Shown one piece after another: positions 17,137 through 25,014 of a stretch of 59,859 nt of DNA. The DNA is taken from positions 1 to 59,859 of the forward strand of contig JAPPGA010000043.1 of the NCBI GenBank assembly GCA_028821515.1. The letters run 5' to 3'. The stretch comes from Gammaproteobacteria bacterium. GTDB taxonomy: Bacteria > Pseudomonadota > Gammaproteobacteria > Pseudomonadales > Azotimanducaceae. Each line of letters begins with the position of its first letter. The first letter of the stretch is position 1. A program made the position numbers and the translations under genes. The notes below the pieces were generated by a model. That model was not told the origin of the DNA. It worked only from the letters and a program-made list of their open reading frames with translations, and searched no databases.

Positions 17137-17190
17137 GAGTGTCCCTGGTCGTTGCGTCGCCGGATTCAACCCAACGCGGCAGGTGTCAGG

Positions 17191-17478
17191 TCATTCGCCC
17201 TCGGCGGTCACGGGGTCGATCATGCGCTTGACCAGTGTGACCTCGCTGGCCGGGAAGCCGCTCCTTTCGGCGTGCTCCTCGATAAGCGATTCGCCGTCGG
17301 CGATATAGATGCAGAAGGTCTTGTCGCCGGCGACGTAGGAGTGCTCCCATTGGATGTTCTTGTTTTCGGCCTTCATGGCCGCCAGCACGCTGTTGGATTT
17401 CTGCGACGCTTCACGCAGGGCATCCCGTTCGGCGGACCCGATCTCGGGAATATCTCTCTCGATCACGTATCTCGGCAT
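17191..17478 (-). CDS. DUF4242 domain protein
   Basis: 95-residue protein of the DUF4242 family, small ferredoxin-like-fold proteins that include the nickel-binding SCO4226. It starts MPRYVIERDIPEIG and contains EASQKSNSVLA, WEHSYVAGDKTFCIYIADGE and EEHAERSGFPASEVTLVKRMIDP, all usual for the family. The His of WEHSYV and the residues around ADGESLIEEHA are the likely metal or ligand contacts. It is probably cotranscribed with the downstream CoA transferase. The role is unknown. Confidence 0.85.
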   Translation of the reverse strand: MPRYVIERDIPEIGSAERDALREASQKSNSVLAAMKAENKNIQWEHSYVAGDKTFCIYIADGESLIEEHAERSGFPASEVTLVKRMIDPVTAEGE

Positions 17479-17601
17479 TTTCGATCTCTCATTCGACACG
17501 GACCTCAATCTTCCATCAGTGCTCGATGCCGCGCAATTCCACCGCACATCTCGGCCCGAGGTTCTTCGATAGCGACCTGAGGCATGGGTTTCGGGTGGAA
17601 A

Positions 17602-17644
17602 CAATAGATAATTCTCGTTGCTGTGAATTCTCCAATAGATTATT
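17602..17644. promoter_or_regulatory. Direct repeats before the toxin-antitoxin operon
   Basis: CAATAGATAATT (17602-17613) and CAATAGATTATT (17633-17644) are 12-base direct repeats with one mismatch, spaced 31 bases, or three helical turns. They lie in an AT-rich patch immediately upstream of the toxin start. Binding of the Xre antitoxin is a reasonable guess; they also overlap any -10 region. Confidence 0.4.
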
Positions 17645-17905
17645 TTGAGCGTGTTCGAGATCGTCTTCAGCAAGGATGCGAGGCAACAGCTTCGCCGGAT
17701 GCGGACCAACGATGCGAAGCGCATCGTCCAGAAGATCGACCTCCTTGCGGTCGATCCCTTTGCATCCAGTCCAAATGCATCGGCGCTCAAGGGAGGTGGA
17801 TTTCGCCTGCGCGTTGGCGACTGGCGCATCCTGTACGAGATCGACGGGAGAGCCAACTTGTTGCAAGTCGCCGCGGTACTGCCGCGCGGGAGGGCATACC
17901 GATGA
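17645..17905 (+). CDS. RelE/ParE-family toxin
   Basis: 86-residue type II toxin of the RelE/ParE superfamily, which act as ribosome-dependent mRNA nucleases or gyrase poisons. The start is TTG at 17645 or GTG at 17651; no ATG is in frame and no clear ribosome site is seen. Visible pattern: FEIVFSKDARQQLRRM, LKGGGFRLRVGDWRILYEID, and the C-terminal basic/aromatic end LPRGRAYR, which carries the usual catalytic-side residues. The antitoxin start overlaps the stop (ATGA). The toxin-first order is like HigBA. Confidence 0.87.
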   Translation: MSVFEIVFSKDARQQLRRMRTNDAKRIVQKIDLLAVDPFASSPNASALKGGGFRLRVGDWRILYEIDGRANLLQVAAVLPRGRAYR

Positions 17906-18267
17906 CGGAGATTCAGACCATTACGCTTGCTGGCGAACGGTACGCTGTCATTCCGTTGGCCGAATACCATGCGCTGCGGACCGCCGCTGACGAAGACGCG
18001 CTGGATGCTGCCGTCCTGCGGCGGATTCTCGACGACACCAGTCAGGAGTGGACGCCAGCGGAATTTGTCAAGCGCCTCATTGACGGCGAGCACCCGGTGC
18101 GTGTCTGGCGGGAACACCGCCGCATGAGTGGAAAGGAACTCGCTGCCGCGGCTGGCATCGCGAGTTCCTACCTCTCGGCGATCGAGACCGGCAAGAAACC
18201 GGGGTCGGTTAACGCCCTGAAGCGAATCGCGACCGCACTCGGCGTGACACTTGACGAACTGGTTTGA
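17902..18267 (+). CDS. Xre-family antitoxin with C-terminal HTH
   Basis: 121-residue antitoxin. The N-terminal half (MTEIQTITLAGERYAVIPLAEYHALR) resembles Phd/YefM-like folding that binds the toxin, and residues about 68-120 form an Xre helix-turn-helix (WREHRRMSGKELAAAAGIAS, SYLSAIETGKKPGSVNALKR). It overlaps the toxin gene by ATGA, so the two are made together, and it should neutralise the toxin and repress the operon. The DNA-binding domain being at the C-terminus and the gene being second are typical of HigA-like pairs. Confidence 0.88.
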   Translation: MTEIQTITLAGERYAVIPLAEYHALRTAADEDALDAAVLRRILDDTSQEWTPAEFVKRLIDGEHPVRVWREHRRMSGKELAAAAGIASSYLSAIETGKKPGSVNALKRIATALGVTLDELV

Positions 18268-18328
18268 CCACTTCGTCGCGTGGGCAGCCTACGGAACCAG
18301 ATATTGTCGAGTCTATTGGACACTATGT

Positions 18329-18354
18329 ATATTGTCGACTAAGATCGACAATAT
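18329..18354. promoter_or_regulatory. 10-bp perfect inverted repeat upstream of the AAA_14 ATPase
   Basis: ATATTGTCGA, six spacer bases, TCGACAATAT. A further ATATTGTCGA half site lies at 18301-18310, so three half sites occur in 54 bases. The stretch is clearly more AT-rich than its surroundings. It fits an operator for a dimeric repressor, possibly the Xre protein encoded just upstream. Confidence 0.55.
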
Positions 18355-18379
18355 TAAAATTGTAGAGTCAACTCGATAC

Positions 18380-19672
18380 ATGGGCGACGATGACCTAATG
18401 GACGTCGCGGCCACCTGGAGCTTCTGGGATCGGCCTCCGCCACCGTCGATTCGCCGCGCCGTCAAATTGCCCCGATCTTTGTCGGATCGCACCGCGCTCG
18501 TGATCCAGGGCGTCCGCCGCTGCGGAAAATCCACCCTGCTCGCACAATTGATCAGGCGGTATCGGCTGAAAAGAAGGGACTGCCTGTTCGTCAACTTCGA
18601 AGATCCCCGACTTGCCGGTTCTCTCAGCCACGAAACTCTCGAGCGGCTGACGCGGGTGTTCGGGGAGTTGCGCGGGGAAGCGGAGACGCTCACGATCTTT
18701 CTCGACGAGGTCCAATGGGTGAACGGTTGGGAAAGATGGCTCCGATCAAAGCTCGACAGGCCGGGACGCTACCGATTCGTGGTGAGCGGTTCGAACGCCC
18801 ATCTTCTGTCCGGTGAACTCTCTTCCGTACTGACAGGAAGGCACATCACCGTCGAACTGTTCCCCTTTGACTTCCCGGAGTTCCGGAGCATGCACCCGGA
18901 CGGTACTGTCGCCGAGTATCTGCGTCGCGGCGGCTTTCCGGAGCCTGGCAGGCTGTCGGACTTGCCGCTCCAGCGGGAAGATCGACAGGATGGCAGGTGG
19001 GCTTGGGCGGGGGTGAAACACGGCGCCCGTCAGGGCGACGGATTTCATGGCACTAACGCCAGCGACTCGGCAGACCTTTTGCTGCGGCAGTACTTCATCG
19101 ACATTCTGCAACGCGACGTGCGGGAGCGGGTCGGCGCAAGATCGTCTCTGGCCCTCCGGCAGATCGTGCAGATGGTCTTCGAGTCCGCCGGTTCCGAACT
19201 GAGTCTGCGCCGGATCGCGGCCGCCAGCGGGGTCGCGGTCGAGACCGTATCGGCCTACCTTGAAGCCTGCGAACAGGCCTATCTCCTGTTCCAGTGTCCC
19301 TGGTTTGCGTTCTCGGAGCGCAAGCGGTCCCAGAGAAACCGCAAGTATTATCCGGTCGATACCGCACTGCGGCGTGTTGCGGTCACCCGCACCGGTGCCG
19401 ATGCGGGCAAGGCGCTCGAATGCGCCACGTTCATCGAACTCAAGAAACGTTACCGGGACGTCTTCTACTGGCGGGGCGCAGGGGAAGTGGACTTCGTGAT
19501 CAGTACGGGTGAACGGCCCACACCGGTTCAGGTCACCGTAGAGGGAGCGGGGGAACGTCACCTGCGTGCATTGGATGACTTCTACGAAACGTTTCCCCAT
19601 GCCACGGAAGCCGTGATCGTGACGATGGGAGAATTCCCTGCGATCCTCTCCAGCCTGGACCCCGACGATTGA
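18380..19672 (+). CDS. AAA_14 / DUF4143 ATPase
   Basis: 430-residue ATP-binding protein with an N-terminal AAA_14 domain and a C-terminal DUF4143 nuclease-like domain. Walker A is GVRRCGKST (44-52), Walker B LTIFLDEVQ (104-112), and sensor region FVVSGSNAHLL (134-143). The DUF4143 part includes RNRKYYPVDTALRR, and FYWRGAGEVDFVI, the (D/E)xK-like core. Start choice between ATG 18380 and ATG 18398 is open. Residues about 191-231 (LPLQREDRQDGRWAWAG and onward) do not fit the family and look like an in-frame insertion. These proteins are common in toxin-antitoxin-rich accessory regions; their role is unknown. Confidence 0.85.
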   Translation: MGDDDLMDVAATWSFWDRPPPPSIRRAVKLPRSLSDRTALVIQGVRRCGKSTLLAQLIRRYRLKRRDCLFVNFEDPRLAGSLSHETLERLTRVFGELRGEAETLTIFLDEVQWVNGWERWLRSKLDRPGRYRFVVSGSNAHLLSGELSSVLTGRHITVELFPFDFPEFRSMHPDGTVAEYLRRGGFPEPGRLSDLPLQREDRQDGRWAWAGVKHGARQGDGFHGTNASDSADLLLRQYFIDILQRDVRERVGARSSLALRQIVQMVFESAGSELSLRRIAAASGVAVETVSAYLEACEQAYLLFQCPWFAFSERKRSQRNRKYYPVDTALRRVAVTRTGADAGKALECATFIELKKRYRDVFYWRGAGEVDFVISTGERPTPVQVTVEGAGERHLRALDDFYETFPHATEAVIVTMGEFPAILSSLDPDD

Positions 19673-19770
19673 GCGGGTCCATGGTGAGCGGGACGCGCCT
19701 GCCGATCGTGTTGCTGAAACCGGGCGCATCTGTCAATCTCGCGAGTTTCCCGGCGACCCAGGGGCACCGC

Positions 19771-20724
19771 GTGGCGGAATCAGCGGTAAACATCGAGCGC
19801 GTCACGGAATCCGTGGAGGCGTTGAAAGCCGAATTCGATGCGCACCGCTATATCTGCAGCGACCAGATCGCGACCGCCGTCTATCTCGCCTACCACCTGC
19901 GCAAGCCTGTACTGATCGAGGGTCCTCCGGGCGTCGGCAAGACTGAACTCGGAAAGACCGCTGCGACCATCTTCGGGTTGTCGCTCATCCGTTTGCAGTG
20001 CTACGAGGGACTCGATGAGGCGAAGGCCATCTACGAGTGGAAGTACGGCAAGCAGCTTCTCTATACGCAGGTCCTGAAAGAGACCCTGGAGGAGGTGCTG
20101 CAGGGTGCCCGGGGTTTCGCCGAATCGGTGTCGCGCCTGCACGAGTTCGGCGACATCTTTTTCTCCGAAGCGTTCCTCGAGCCGAGACCCCTTCTCAAGG
20201 CGTTGCGCGAGGAGGAGGGCTGCGTGCTGCTGATCGACGAGGTCGACAAGTCGGATCACGAATTCGAGTCGCTGCTGCTCGAACTCCTGTCGGACTTCCA
20301 GGTGTCGATCCCGGAGATCGGCACCGTGAAGGCGAGGCGCGAGCCACCGATGGTGTTCCTCACCAGCAACAACACCCGCGAGATATCGGACGCACTCAAG
20401 AGGCGCTGCATTCACCTCTACATTCCGTTTCCGGACACGGACCTCGAACAGCGCATCATCCACGCGCGCGTTCCGGAGATTCCGCCGAGGCTGCGCCGGC
20501 AGCTCGTGACCTTCATCCAGGAGCTGCGGGACCTCGACCTGAAGAAGGTCCCGGCCATCAGCGAGACCATCGACTGGGCGCGAACGCTGCTCCTCCTGCA
20601 CACCGAGAACCTCGACCCGCAGCTTGTCCGGGATACCTTGAATGTCATCCTCAAGTTCCAGGAGGACATCGACAACGTGGACGTCGAAGTTCCAGTGCTC
20701 ACGAACAAGGCCGTCAAGAGCTGA
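19771..20724 (+). CDS. MoxR-family AAA ATPase
   Basis: AAA+ ATPase of the MoxR group, 317 residues from the GTG at 19771, which follows AGGGG by six bases and matches the family start; an ATG at 19681 would add 30 residues that look non-conserved. Walker A is GPPGVGKTEL (51-60), Walker B CVLLIDEVD (about 150-158), followed by FLTSNNTREISDALKRRC with sensor 1 and arginine finger. MoxR ATPases act with VWA proteins as chaperones that mature or remodel metal enzymes and complexes. The partner gene with a VWA domain is next downstream, as in CoxD-CoxE. Confidence 0.92.
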   Translation: MAESAVNIERVTESVEALKAEFDAHRYICSDQIATAVYLAYHLRKPVLIEGPPGVGKTELGKTAATIFGLSLIRLQCYEGLDEAKAIYEWKYGKQLLYTQVLKETLEEVLQGARGFAESVSRLHEFGDIFFSEAFLEPRPLLKALREEEGCVLLIDEVDKSDHEFESLLLELLSDFQVSIPEIGTVKARREPPMVFLTSNNTREISDALKRRCIHLYIPFPDTDLEQRIIHARVPEIPPRLRRQLVTFIQELRDLDLKKVPAISETIDWARTLLLLHTENLDPQLVRDTLNVILKFQEDIDNVDVEVPVLTNKAVKS

Positions 20725-20802
20725 TCTGGTGGTTGAGGGCGCCCACCAGGGAAGGATCGAGGTGGCGCCATTGCCGGCAGGCGGCCACGCGTCGGCAGAC
20801 TG

Positions 20803-22275
20803 ATGGACGGTACGCTCACCAGCTTCATCGCGGCGCTTCGCAATGCCGAGGTGCGCGTCTCCACGGCGGAGACACTTGACGCGCTGAGCGCCGTGGAACT
20901 GGTCGGCTACGACGACCGGGAGTTGCTGAAAAACACGCTCTCGCTGATGCTTCCGAAGACCGTCGACGAGAAGGAAACCTTCGCCGATACGTTCGATCGG
21001 TTCTTCGCTTTCGAGGATGTCGACGGAGCGCTGGATGCGGGCGACGCCGGAGGCGATGGCCAGGGCAACGGCGACGCGGGAACCGGTGCGGGAGGCGGCG
21101 AGGGTGCTCCCGGCGCTGGCGCCGGCAACAGGAAATCGAAGAACGCCTTCCTGGCGGCAGCAACGAAAGGGGAAGGAGAGGAGGAACTGGGACACGGCGA
21201 AATGGCGTCGCCGCGCTCGTCACTCGGGCAGCTCCTGATGCTGGATAGCCGCGTCGAGCTGACGGTGCGGATGGTCGAGGCGGCCAAGGCCGTGAATCTG
21301 GAACAGATCCAGGTGTTCACCCAGAAGGGTCTCTACACGCGCAGGATCATGGACGAAATGGGACTTCCCGGCCTGCAGCGCGAGATCAACGAACTCAGAA
21401 TGCGTGGCGGGTTGCCGGAACGCCGCCTGTCGCAGGAACTCTCGAAGCGGCGCGAGCGGTTGCGCGAGCAGGTGCGTGACTATGTCGAGCGGCAGTTCCT
21501 GCTGCATGCGGACGCCACCGGCCGGCGGCTGCGGGAGGAACTCCTGCGCAAGGTGAAGCTCAGCAACGTCGAACACCGCAACTTCCGCCTGATCCAGGAA
21601 ATCGTCTTCAAGATGGCCAAGAAGCTGGTGGCCCTGTACTCCCGGCGCAAGAAAGTGTTCCGGCGCGGCCACCTGGACCTGCCGCGGACGCTGCGCGGGA
21701 ACATGGGCTATGACGGCAACATCTTCGACCTCAAGTGGAAGTCGGTGAAGGTGGACCGGCCCAAGGTGTTCGCCATCTGCGACGTAAGCGGGTCGGTGGC
21801 GAACTACGCGCGCTTCATGCTGATGTTCCTCTACAGCCTCGAAGAGGTCATGCCGAGAGTGCGGTCATTCGCCTTCTCTTCCGACCTGGCCGAAGTGACC
21901 GAGCTATTCGAGCGCAACGGGATCGAAGACGCCATCGCCAAGACCCTGCGGGACTACGGCGGGGGATCAACGGACTATGGCCAGGCGTTCGAGGACTTCA
22001 GGCACAAGTGTCTCGACGATGTTGACAACCGCACCACCATCATCATTCTGGGCGATGCGCGCAACAACTACGGAGATCCCCGCACGGAGATCCTGAAGGA
22101 AATGCATGATCGGGCCAAACGGGTCCTGTGGCTGAATCCGGAGCCGAGGGCGACCTGGAATGCCGGGGATGCGGAAATGCGCAGGTACATTGCCTATGTC
22201 CACCAGGCCGAGGAATGCAATTCGCTCTTGCATCTTGAACGCATTGTGGGGAATCTTCTCAGGACCGTGCAGTAG
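20803..22275 (+). CDS. VWA domain protein, CoxE-like
   Basis: 490-residue partner of the MoxR ATPase. The N-terminal part (1-70) is an alpha-helical CoxE-like region, followed by a glycine/alanine-rich linker (about 77-108) and a long basic helical region. The C-terminal von Willebrand A domain has the MIDAS motif D327-V-S-G-S331 (ICDVSGSVANYARF), with T/D of the metal site further on (GGGSTDYGQAF, IIILGDARNN). In CoxE-type pairs this protein bridges ATPase and client enzyme. No obvious client oxidoreductase is adjacent; the next five genes form a peptide importer 30 bases downstream. Confidence 0.9.
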   Translation: MDGTLTSFIAALRNAEVRVSTAETLDALSAVELVGYDDRELLKNTLSLMLPKTVDEKETFADTFDRFFAFEDVDGALDAGDAGGDGQGNGDAGTGAGGGEGAPGAGAGNRKSKNAFLAAATKGEGEEELGHGEMASPRSSLGQLLMLDSRVELTVRMVEAAKAVNLEQIQVFTQKGLYTRRIMDEMGLPGLQREINELRMRGGLPERRLSQELSKRRERLREQVRDYVERQFLLHADATGRRLREELLRKVKLSNVEHRNFRLIQEIVFKMAKKLVALYSRRKKVFRRGHLDLPRTLRGNMGYDGNIFDLKWKSVKVDRPKVFAICDVSGSVANYARFMLMFLYSLEEVMPRVRSFAFSSDLAEVTELFERNGIEDAIAKTLRDYGGGSTDYGQAFEDFRHKCLDDVDNRTTIIILGDARNNYGDPRTEILKEMHDRAKRVLWLNPEPRATWNAGDAEMRRYIAYVHQAEECNSLLHLERIVGNLLRTVQ

Positions 22276-22305
22276 CGGACGGGATCGCCGGGGGAGGTGA
22301 CGGCC

Positions 22306-24072
22306 ATGTCGACCACGAGTTCGGACAGCGCAGGCGCAAGCGGACGGGCCGTTGCCGGTGCCGTGGGCATCGCCGGGGCGCCGACGGACCAGGGCTCCGG
22401 CAAGGGCATCGCCTGGCTGGGGGAGGGCAGCCAACTGTTCATCCTCTCGGTGCTCGGCATCGGCGCCTTTGTCCTGCTCATGATGCTGCTCTCCTTTGTG
22501 TCCGAAATGTTCGGCGGTGGCGGTGCCGGAGAAGCTGTCGATCCCGGTACGGGGACCATTACGCTCGCGTTGTCTACCGAACCGCCGCAGCTCGACAGCA
22601 CCCGCGCCACGGACATGGTGAGTGGACAGATACTCGGTCACGTCATGGAAGGACTGGTGCGCTACGACGAGTTCAACCGGATCGTCCCCGGCGTTGCCGA
22701 GCGTTGGGAAATCGACGAGTCGGAGGCGGTCTTCCACCTGCGCGACGACAGCCGCTGGAGTGACGGCACGCCGGTCACCGCGCACGATTTCGTCTTCGCG
22801 TGGCGCACTGCCGTGGAGCCCGAGACCGCTTCGGAGTATGCCTTCATCCTCTATCCGATAAAGAACGCCCGGGCCGTGAACGAGGGCGATCTGCCGGTAA
22901 CGGCCCTGGGTGCCACGGCCGTGGACGACCACACCCTCGCAGTGCAGTTGGAGCGGCCCATCGGCTACTTCGACAAGCTTGTCGCGTTTCCCACGTACTA
23001 TCCGATCAAACAGGACTTCTACGAGGGGCGCGACGGCCGTTACGGCGCGGACCCGGAAGACCTGCTCTACAACGGTCCGTTCGCCATCGAAAGGTGGGTG
23101 CATGGCGCCCAACTCCGGATGACGCGCAACGATGAGTACTGGGCTCGAGACCGCATTCACCTGAACGCCATCGACTACGCCTACATCACGTCCGACGTGA
23201 ATGCGACGCTCAACCTGTTCAAGGACGGCAAGGTCGCCATCGCCAGCCTGGATGCGGAGACGCTGCACGACGCACTGGAGCAGCGATGGAAACTCGAGCG
23301 GTTCAACGACGGCTCGGTGTTCTTCATCGAGTTCAATCACCGGCCGGAGCGGCTGACGCACAACCGGAACCTGCGCAAGGCCATCCAGCTCGTCGTCGAC
23401 CCGGCGGAACTCGTGTACAAGGTCATCAAGCTCCCCGGCAACACGCCGGGAGAGTCGCTCTTCCCGGTGTGGCTGAAGGGAGTAAACGGGTACTTCCGGC
23501 AGGAATACCCGGCGCCCGAACATCGTGTCGACATTGCCCGGGCCCACGATTACCTCACGCGCGCCAGGCAGGAACTCGGTCTCGATCCGCTGCCGCCCCT
23601 CATCTTCCTCTCCGGGGACAATCCGGCGGCGAACAAGCAGTCGGAGTACTTCCAGGAGGTTTTCGCCTCCAGGCTGGGGCTCGAAGTGAAGATCGACCGG
23701 CAGATATTCAAGCAGCGCCTGGCCAAGATGACGGCGGGAGAATTCGACATGGTGCTGGCCGGCTGGGGACCCGACTATGCCGACCCGCTCACGTTCGGCG
23801 ACCTGTTCGCTTCCTGGAACAAGAATAACCGGGGTGCATACGTGAACCCGGAACTCGACGCCTGGGTGGAGGTCGCCCAGAGTTCGCTTGTTCCGGAGGA
23901 GCGGATGCAGGCTTTCGACGAGATCCAGAAGATCATCTACGACGACGCGGTCATCCTGCCCAACTACGAGCGCGGCTCCGTGTTCGTTCGCAATCCGAGG
24001 CTCAAGGGCGTCGTGCGCCGCGCCGTGGGCACTGATCCCGACTACACCGGCGCCTACATCGCCGATGGCTGA
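22306..24072 (+). CDS. Peptide ABC transporter substrate-binding protein (membrane-anchored), OppA-like
   Basis: SBP family 5 binding protein, 588 residues, first gene of a complete opp-type operon. The ATG at 22306 has the strong site GGAGGTGA five bases upstream. There is no normal signal peptide: a hydrophilic, Gly/Ser/Ala-rich leader of about 40 residues precedes one membrane helix at about 43-67 (LFILSVLGIGAFVLLMMLL), so the protein should remain anchored with its binding domain in the periplasm. Family blocks: ITLALSTEPPQLDSTRAT, VMEGLVRYDE, SRWSDGTPVTAHDFVFAW and WGPDYADPLTFGDLF. It binds oligopeptides by family; specificity is unknown. Confidence 0.92.
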   Translation: MSTTSSDSAGASGRAVAGAVGIAGAPTDQGSGKGIAWLGEGSQLFILSVLGIGAFVLLMMLLSFVSEMFGGGGAGEAVDPGTGTITLALSTEPPQLDSTRATDMVSGQILGHVMEGLVRYDEFNRIVPGVAERWEIDESEAVFHLRDDSRWSDGTPVTAHDFVFAWRTAVEPETASEYAFILYPIKNARAVNEGDLPVTALGATAVDDHTLAVQLERPIGYFDKLVAFPTYYPIKQDFYEGRDGRYGADPEDLLYNGPFAIERWVHGAQLRMTRNDEYWARDRIHLNAIDYAYITSDVNATLNLFKDGKVAIASLDAETLHDALEQRWKLERFNDGSVFFIEFNHRPERLTHNRNLRKAIQLVVDPAELVYKVIKLPGNTPGESLFPVWLKGVNGYFRQEYPAPEHRVDIARAHDYLTRARQELGLDPLPPLIFLSGDNPAANKQSEYFQEVFASRLGLEVKIDRQIFKQRLAKMTAGEFDMVLAGWGPDYADPLTFGDLFASWNKNNRGAYVNPELDAWVEVAQSSLVPEERMQAFDEIQKIIYDDAVILPNYERGSVFVRNPRLKGVVRRAVGTDPDYTGAYIADG

Positions 24073-24081
24073 GCCGCCAGC

Positions 24082-25014
24082 ATGATTCGATATACGGTCA
24101 TACGGCTGATCCAGGGCGTCATCACGGTCTGGTTCATCGCCACTGCGACTTTCTTCGCCATGCACGCCGTGCCGGGCGATCCGCTCATGAATGACAAGGC
24201 CATATCCGAAGAGATTCGGCGGAACCTGGAGGCGCAATACGGCCTCGACAAGCCTCTCCCGGTGCAGTACGTCATCTACATCGGCAACATGCTCAAGGGA
24301 GATTTTGGCATCTCCTTCGCGCAGGAGAACCGGAGCGTCAACGACATCATCCGGGAACACTTCCCGGTGTCTGCGATTCTCGGCATCCTGGCCATCACCT
24401 TCGCCGGTCTCGGCGGCATCCTGTTCGGCGCGCTGACTGCGCGGTATCGGAACAAGATGCCGGATATCGTGATCATGTTCCTGGTCATTCTCGGCATCTC
24501 CGTGCCGAGTTTTGTCTTCGCCGCCCTGGGCCAGTTCGCGCTGGTGAACCTGAACGCGTTCTTCGGCACTTCCATATTGCCGGTGGCGGGGTGGGGGACG
24601 CTGTCGCACATGATCGCGCCGTCGCTGGTGCTGGGCCTCGGGACCATGGCGTTCCTGACCCGGCTCATGCGCTCCTCCATGCTTGAAATCGTCAGTTCTG
24701 ACTACGTGCGGACGGCCAGGTCCAAGGGGCTGCCGACCACCCGGATCTTCCTGCGGCACGAATTGAGGAACGCGATACTGCCGGTGGTGACCGTGCTCGG
24801 ACCGTCCATTGCGGCCATCACGACGGGCGGTTTCGTGGTTGAACTGGTGTTCGCCATACCGGGGCTCGGACGTTACTTCGTGCAGGCCGTACAACAGCTC
24901 GACTACACGGTGATCATGGGGACGACGGTCTTCTACGGCGCCTTCCTGGTGTTCATGGTGATCGTGGTCGATCTGCTTTATGGACTGATCGACCCGAGGG
25001 TGAGGCTCGAATGA
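24082..25014 (+). CDS. oppB: Oligopeptide ABC transporter permease OppB-like
   Basis: 310-residue inner-membrane permease. MIRYTVIRLIQGVITVWFIATATFFAMHAVPGDP is not reproduced beyond its start here, but the first helix lies at about 8-30 and ends in AVPGDPL, as in OppB. The EAA loop TARSKGLPTTRIFLRHELRN is at about 212-231, and the C-terminus is DLLYGLIDPRVRLE. The gene lies 9 bases after the binding-protein gene and overlaps oppC by ATGA. Confidence 0.94.
   Translation: MIRYTVIRLIQGVITVWFIATATFFAMHAVPGDPLMNDKAISEEIRRNLEAQYGLDKPLPVQYVIYIGNMLKGDFGISFAQENRSVNDIIREHFPVSAILGILAITFAGLGGILFGALTARYRNKMPDIVIMFLVILGISVPSFVFAALGQFALVNLNAFFGTSILPVAGWGTLSHMIAPSLVLGLGTMAFLTRLMRSSMLEIVSSDYVRTARSKGLPTTRIFLRHELRNAILPVVTVLGPSIAAITTGGFVVELVFAIPGLGRYFVQAVQQLDYTVIMGTTVFYGAFLVFMVIVVDLLYGLIDPRVRLE

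Noticed and set aside
19780-21195. A 471-codon minus-strand frame opposite the MoxR gene.
   Set aside because: Antisense to the Walker motifs of a clear MoxR gene, with no recognisable domain.
21967-24894. A 975-codon open frame on the minus strand opposite the VWA and peptide-importer genes.
   Set aside because: It is antisense to clearly conserved VWA, SBP and OppB genes, is arginine/histidine-rich and shows no family. GC-rich codon bias keeps the opposite frame open.
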